A stretch of DNA of 64,000 nt, from assembly GCF_002270485.1 (NCBI RefSeq), contig NZ_NQOG01000006.1, forward strand, positions 1-64,000, read 5' to 3'. This DNA is from Anaerostipes hominis (ex Lee et al. 2021) (GTDB lineage Bacteria; Bacillota; Clostridia; Lachnospirales; Lachnospiraceae). Shown here one piece after another: positions 60,626 through 64,000 of the stretch. A model generated the notes under the pieces. The model saw nothing but the letters and a program-made list of their open reading frames with translations, was not told where the DNA came from and did no database searches. Both the position numbers and the translations under genes were made by a program. Within the stretch, counting starts at the first letter, position 1. Every line of letters begins with the position of its first letter.

Positions 60626-61342
60626 ATGGAATATATTCGCAGTAAAAAATATTTTACACCCGACTTACAGACAAAAATTATGGGACCGAATCCTATAAAA
60701 TTACAAGAGGAACTATTACAAAATCATAAAATCCCGTCTGGTAGCTTTGTCTGTGACCTTGGAAGTGGACAAGGTTTAACTTCTGTATTTCTTGCAAAAG
60801 AATATGGATTTGTTGTTTTTGCAGTTGACTTATGGAGTGAGCCAAAAGAAAATGAAGAATTTTTCAAAAAAATGGGATTATCTTCTGCACAAATTAAATC
60901 TGTAAAAGCTGACGCCAATGAACTTAAATTTGAGAAAGAGTTTTTTGATGCTGTAGTAAGTACAGATTCATATAATTATTTTGGACGTGACCCTATATAT
61001 TTAGATGAAAAATTGCTTCCATTTGTTAAGAAAGGTGGGTTTGTTTATATCACAGTTCCTGGCATGAAGAAAGATTGCCATGACAAACTTCCAGAAGAGT
61101 TATTGTTATCATGGACACCAGAAGAACTTGATTATATACATGATATAACATATTGGTCTAACATAATTAGTCATTGTAAAAAGGCAGATTTAATTTCAAT
61201 ATATGAAATGGAAAGTAATTCGGAAGTTTGGTCGGATTGGATAAAGCAAAATAATGAATATGCAATAAATGACCGTAAAGCAATAGAAGCTGGCGGTGGA
61301 GATTATCTGAATTTTATTGCTATAATTCTACAAAAAAGATAA
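60626..61342 (+). CDS. SAM-dependent methyltransferase
   Basis: A 238-residue enzyme. SAM motif I FVCDLGSGQGLTSVFLAKEYGF, VFAVDLWSEPKEN as motif II, and the post-I stretch DAVVSTDSYNYFGRDPIYLD; the C-terminal half has LLLSWTPEELDYIHD. Length and the N-terminal KYFTPDLQTKIMGPNPIKLQEEL fit small-molecule methyltransferases often found beside TetR or on conjugative transposons. AACGGAGATG precedes the ATG. Substrate unknown. Confidence 0.85.
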   Translation: MEYIRSKKYFTPDLQTKIMGPNPIKLQEELLQNHKIPSGSFVCDLGSGQGLTSVFLAKEYGFVVFAVDLWSEPKENEEFFKKMGLSSAQIKSVKADANELKFEKEFFDAVVSTDSYNYFGRDPIYLDEKLLPFVKKGGFVYITVPGMKKDCHDKLPEELLLSWTPEELDYIHDITYWSNIISHCKKADLISIYEMESNSEVWSDWIKQNNEYAINDRKAIEAGGGDYLNFIAIILQKR

Positions 61343-61475
61343 ATTCTTTAGAACCAGACACTATAATTTGCGTTCTAATATGTTTATCGATTGACATCAA
61401 TAATTTTATCTTTGAGGGTAATGATTTGAAAACAGAAAATCGCTATGTCACAGCCTTGGTAGGCCATCGCGCAGC

Positions 61476-61675
61476 GATTTTGTTCAATCCCAGTTTGTAA
61501 AAGTCAATAAATCCAAAGATAAATTTGTATTTGAAAGCAGTGACCATAGCTACAGTTCTTATGAACCTTATTGTAACATCTGGGGCCATGACTATAAAGT
61601 AACTTATTAACCAATAGACAGAGAATGGATGAGCCAGCATTATGGAAGAAGAATCTTCGGAAAGGATGTTTAGAA
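61476..61675 (+). pseudogene. Decayed reading frame of unknown family
   Basis: One frame reads FVKVNKSKDKFVFESSDHSY, SSYEPYCNIWGHDYKVTY, an in-frame TAA, then DREWMSQHYGRRIFGKDV and a stop. Codon use is even and residues look like real protein, but there is no start codon and an internal stop. I do not recognise the family. Confidence 0.35.
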
Positions 61676-61700
61676 TTATCCTTCTGTCTAACAAAAAAAG

Positions 61701-61740
61701 AATAAGTCTGTAAGCTGTTTTTCTTGCTTACAAACTTATT
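61701..61740. repeat. 15-bp inverted repeat before the DUF4177 gene
   Basis: AATAAGTCTGTAAGC (61701-61715) and GCTTACAAACTTATT (61726-61740) pair over 15 bases with one G-T pair and a 10-base T-rich loop. There is no T run on either side, so it is not a standard terminator. It lies 20 bases before the next start codon. Confidence 0.6.
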
Positions 61741-61759
61741 ATACGAGGAGTTTTGAAGA

Positions 61760-61951
61760 ATGAAAAAATATGAGTATGTAGAAATTAACTATAATGCGAA
61801 AGGAGTTGTATTCCTTTGTACTGATAAACACAAAGAAATTATTGACAGTTACGCAAAAACGGGGTATCACTACGCAGGGTTTGTACCCACAGAAATTGAC
61901 GCAAAAGGCTGTATGCGAAAGATAGATTTAATTTTTGAAAAAGAAGATTAA
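61760..61951 (+). CDS. DUF4177 family small protein
   Basis: A 63-residue protein: KYEYVEINYNAKGVVF, EIIDSYAKTGYHYAGFVPTEID and IDLIFEKED match the DUF4177 pattern (a small alpha-beta fold of unknown role). ACGAGGAG stands 9 bases before the ATG. Confidence 0.75.
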   Translation: MKKYEYVEINYNAKGVVFLCTDKHKEIIDSYAKTGYHYAGFVPTEIDAKGCMRKIDLIFEKED

Positions 61952-61962
61952 CTTTATTTTAG

Positions 61963-62196
61963 GGAGTTGGTTCTAATGATAGGATTGAAAAACGAGATAT
62001 TAAAAAAGCATTGAAAGCTGGTGCAAAAGCTGGCGGTTTATCGTATGCTGATGTACGAGCTGATATTGAAGCAACGATTGATGAAGCTATGAACAGCACA
62101 GATCCGGAGGTGCAGGCAAATTTTAAAAAGATCTTCGGGAATAAACGCCCTATACCAGAAGAATATATTTATAAGATTACGAAGAAAAAAGTTTAA
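61963..62196 (+). CDS. Small open frame without a clear start
   Basis: The frame reads [59 protein letters not shown] and stops at 62196. It looks like real protein, but the only in-frame starts are TTG at 62011 or non-standard codons near 61975. Similar short proteins with a DPEVQA ... RP(T/I)PEE pattern are, as far as I recall, found with conjugative elements. Probably the tail of a truncated gene. Confidence 0.4.
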   Translation, partial: GVGSNDRIEKRDIKKALKAGAKAGGLSYADVRADIEATIDEAMNSTDPEVQANFKKIFGNKRPIPEEYIYKITKKKV

Positions 62197-62228
62197 TTTC
62201 TTTAATTAGTTTTGTAATAGAAAAGAAC

Positions 62229-62660
62229 TCAACTTATCGCTTTAGGTGTTTGTCGTAGTTTTGTTGCCAAAATGACAGCGGAGAATAGGGACATCAAGCT
62301 GCCGTATACAAAAGGCTCATAAGCCCCGATTCCATCCCACAGAAGCCCAGCAATTACCCTTGCAGGCAGCAAGGCAATCCCGGCAAGGGTGGAGTGCAGC
62401 CCCAGCATCGTCCCCTTTAACTGCGGCGGAGCAATTTCCGCGATGAATGCCCGTTCCACACCTGCTGTCATGGCAGTAAACACGCCATAAATTACAAAAA
62501 TCAGAAAGACAGGTTTGCACAAGGAATCGCCAAAAGAGAAGCCGTCAGGTTATAGATGAAGTAAAGCGGGATGGTATTGCTGCTGTCAAATCCGATATCT
62601 GCGGCACGGAGCAGTAGAAAACTGTTTGAAGAATTATTGCACCAAATGGTCTGCAAGCTG
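62229..62660 (-). pseudogene. MFS transporter, C-terminal part with internal deletion
   Basis: On the minus strand a frame reads LLLRAADIGFDSSNTIPLYF, IYNLTASLLAIP, then after a deletion FLIFVIYGVFTAMTAGVERAF, IAEIAPPQLKGTMLGLHST and a final membrane segment, ending at 62229. This is the order of helices 7-12 of an MFS transporter, with about 40 residues missing and the N-terminal half gone. Confidence 0.75.
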
Positions 62661-62733
62661 GAAAATCACCATTTATTGTTACAATAAAAAAGCAACCACA
62701 ATCTTTTATAAATTCATATTCCTTACTCATCAT
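62630..62733 (-). pseudogene. N-terminal fragment of a pyridoxamine 5'-phosphate oxidase-like gene
   Basis: From the ATG at 62733 the frame reads MSKEYEFIKDCGCFFIVTIN, GDFPACRPFGAI, the typical first strands of the flavin-binding split-barrel family. It then runs out of family into the MFS remnant in another frame. A deletion has joined the two genes. Confidence 0.7.
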
Positions 62734-62756
62734 TGATTATGTATAATCCAATCATA

Positions 62757-63020
62757 TCAGCAGTTCACCTTGCGGAAAGCCCGGCTGAAGGGCTCTGTGG
62801 AACTATATCCGTATTTCATTGCTAACTCTGCCACAGAAGCAGTTCCAGAAAGCAATTCTTCCGCAGCAAGTGTCATTTTTCTCTTGGTAATATGCTCGTT
62901 GACACTATGGTCGAAGACATACCGGAACAGCTTTTGTAGAGAAGAAAGAGAAACGCTGGAAGCTTTGGCGATATTCTCTTGCGTACAATTGTCCGAAATA
63001 TGAAGCGTACTACACGTCAA
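62757..63020 (-). pseudogene. AraC-type regulator fragment (DNA-binding part only)
   Basis: An 87-codon frame: CTQENIAKASSVSLSSLQKLFRYVF, NEHITKRKMTLAAEELLSG, VAELAMKYGYSSTEPFSRAFRKV. These are the two helix-turn-helix units of AraC regulators. The usual 200 residues after it are missing and the likely start is only a TTG without ribosome site. It points at the PNPOx/MFS remnants, which it may once have regulated. Confidence 0.65.
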
Positions 63021-63123
63021 ACCGCCTAAATATAGGCGTGGCAGGAGAAAATCTATGCTCCTGCCGATACATATCTATTTTTATCCTTATCGAGTGTAAA
63101 TCAAGAGCCAGACGCAAAGACGC

Positions 63124-63174
63124 AGAGCCGATAATTTATAGGTTAATGTAACTTGTAGATTGTCGGCTCTTATT
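63124..63174. repeat. Hairpin with terminator-like features
   Basis: AGAGCCGA (63124-63131) and TCGGCTCT (63163-63170) form an 8-bp stem with a 31-base loop, followed by TATTTG. From 63021 to 63250 I see no gene. Confidence 0.4.
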
Positions 63175-63252
63175 TGTTTCCTGCAAAGCACATTAACAAA
63201 TAATTCTTAAAGAAACATCGCTAAAAGGAAAATAGGGAAAATAAGAAGCTGA

Positions 63253-63438
63253 TTACTTCTTATTCTCCCTGCTGTTCAAGATACCGTCAATCGTACCTTG
63301 AATAATTTTTAATTCGTTATCACTCAATAAATCAAGTGATGTTTCTATCTGACGGCGAGCTGTGCTTTTGCCAACTTTCTCTGGCGGATAGAAATATTCA
63401 TCAACCGATATATTGAACATGGTAACTAAATCATGGAA
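63253..63438 (-). pseudogene. C-terminal fragment of an XRE regulator from a conjugative element
   Basis: The minus strand reads DLVTMFNISVDEYFYPPEKV, GKSTARRQIETSLDLLSDNE, LKIIQGTIDGIL and stops at 63253. DTLVxMFNISVDE(Y/F)FF is the end of the helix-turn-helix of small XRE regulators on Tn916-like elements, followed by their usual tail. The helix-turn-helix itself is gone; a stop follows upstream at 63439. Confidence 0.6.
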
Positions 63439-63678
63439 TCAACTGAAGAAATATTTCAGTCCAGTATTACAATCATTATACCCTTTACAAGAATTTAAAA
63501 TTCATATCAATAACATTTACAAAGCAGTCTGTTTGTGTACTTACATTCACACGGGCTGTTTTCATTTTATTAAAAAGTTTTTTCGATTTTTTCTGGTTTC
63601 AACTTAACAAATCATACCTGCCATTCCCTATATGGTGCGGAAAGAGGGATAAACACTTTTCACGTCATAACGGAAAGG

Positions 63679-63830
63679 CGGTAATGATATTCGTATTTGT
63701 GATGATGAATTGGCAGAAGCCTTGAAAAAGCTGTCCGAACGTAACTGTGAAAATTTACTGATGTACTATTTCTTGGACATGAGTGACACCGAGATTGCAA
63801 AAAAACAGAATATTTTCAGAAGTGGAGTTT
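63679..63830 (+). pseudogene. Sigma factor-like fragment of a conjugative element
   Basis: The frame reads NDIRICDDELAEALKKLSER, NCENLLMYYFLDMSDTEIAK and then drifts. LAEAL..L.ER....LL.YFLDMSD.EIA is region 4 of the small sigma-70-like factor found on Tn916-type elements. The upstream regions and the end of the helix-turn-helix are missing. Confidence 0.6.
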
Positions 63831-63842
63831 TTCAAAACCGAC

Positions 63843-63996
63843 ACAATTCATATCAAAGTGCTGTTTGCGTCCACTCTATGATGAATACGGTAATGTTTAT
63901 ATTGTTGTAGATATGGAGTTAAAAGGACTTATCCGAGAAGCACTTATCAAAATGATTTTAGGGTTTGATATTGCCTTAGAAATTGAAGAAGAATAA
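63843..63996 (+). pseudogene. Fragment of a small conjugative-element protein
   Basis: In one frame after the sigma-like piece: CCLRPLYDEYGNVYIVVDME, LKGLIREALIKMILGFDIAL, EIEEE, stop at 63996. No start codon is visible in frame. I do not know the family name, but small acidic proteins of this kind are typical neighbours of the sigma-like gene in such elements. Confidence 0.35.
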
Positions 63997-64000
63997 CAAG

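Noticed and set aside
1-64000. tRNA or rRNA genes
   Set aside because: I found no cloverleaf with a GGTTCRANYC arm or rRNA core sequence while reading the intergenic regions; a covariance-model scan would settle this.

Overview
The window reads as a chromosome segment of a low-to-mid GC anaerobic Clostridia, most likely a Lachnospiraceae gut commensal. The evidence is PolC-type DNA polymerase III, a pyrH-frr-uppS-cdsA-dxr-rseP-ispG-polC run, a rimP-nusA-ylxR-ylxQ-infB-rbfA-nrnA-truB-ribF run, an anaerobic-style cobalt-early corrinoid locus (cbiK, cbiMNQO), a V-type ATPase locus and a flavodiiron protein. I cannot fix the genus. Most promoters I could place have a clean sigma-A form (TTGACA-like, 17 bp, TATAAT-like).

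Layout. 0-0.16 kb: 3' end of a group II intron, running into the 3' end of a MATE exporter gene. 1.6-7.3 kb: cobalt uptake (cbiMNQO) and cobaltochelatase (cbiK) on the minus strand under a cobalamin riboswitch, and a fused cobA-hemD gene on the plus strand. The two promoters between them overlap. 7.7-9.9 kb: small regulator, unknown small gene, viroplasmin-type RNase H, HAD hydrolase. 10.0-14.7 kb: a V-type ATPase operon in which G, C, I, K, F and B are broken by deletions, A has an in-frame deletion and only D looks whole. 14.7-23.3 kb: SRAP protein, aldehyde dehydrogenase, orphan MoaA, flavodiiron protein, SanA-like protein, YgjP-like peptidase, purine nucleoside phosphorylase, amidohydrolase, Dtd. 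23.4-34.0 kb: translation, envelope lipid, isoprenoid and replication genes. 34.3-37.2 kb: copper module (CsoR operator, CopA with an in-frame CopZ-like end, CsoR).

37.2-43.8 kb is an accessory region: decayed genes (YpsA/DUF1273-like, DUF3788, DUF3795, a methyltransferase start, an IS3-type transposase piece), a 61-bp palindromic repeat present as a tandem array and as an exact single-unit insertion inside the DUF3788 gene, and an intact IbrA/IbrB-like pair (PAPS-reductase-like plus ParB-like) preceded by an 81-residue partner of unknown function. 44.2-47.3 kb is a zinc/manganese ABC uptake operon. 47.35-47.55 kb holds a strongly structured non-coding stretch. 47.6-50.7 kb is one long gene joining an Endonuclease Q-like PHP module to a UvrD-type helicase. 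50.7-59.4 kb is the nusA-infB translation operon and a cytidylate-kinase-like gene.

59.8-64.0 kb is AT-rich and foreign in style: a TetR regulator with two near-perfect operators, a methyltransferase, a DUF4177 gene, and fragments of genes usually carried by integrative conjugative elements (Cys-rich KTR protein, XRE regulator, sigma factor) mixed with broken PNPOx, MFS and AraC genes. It looks like the worn remains of a mobile element.

The least ordinary items are the serially deleted V-ATPase operon, the mobile 61-bp repeat, the IbrAB-like cassette with its small companion, the EndoQ-UvrD fusion, the CopA/CopZ nested frame and the structured region before the EndoQ-UvrD gene. All calls were made by reading the sequence; no database search was possible.
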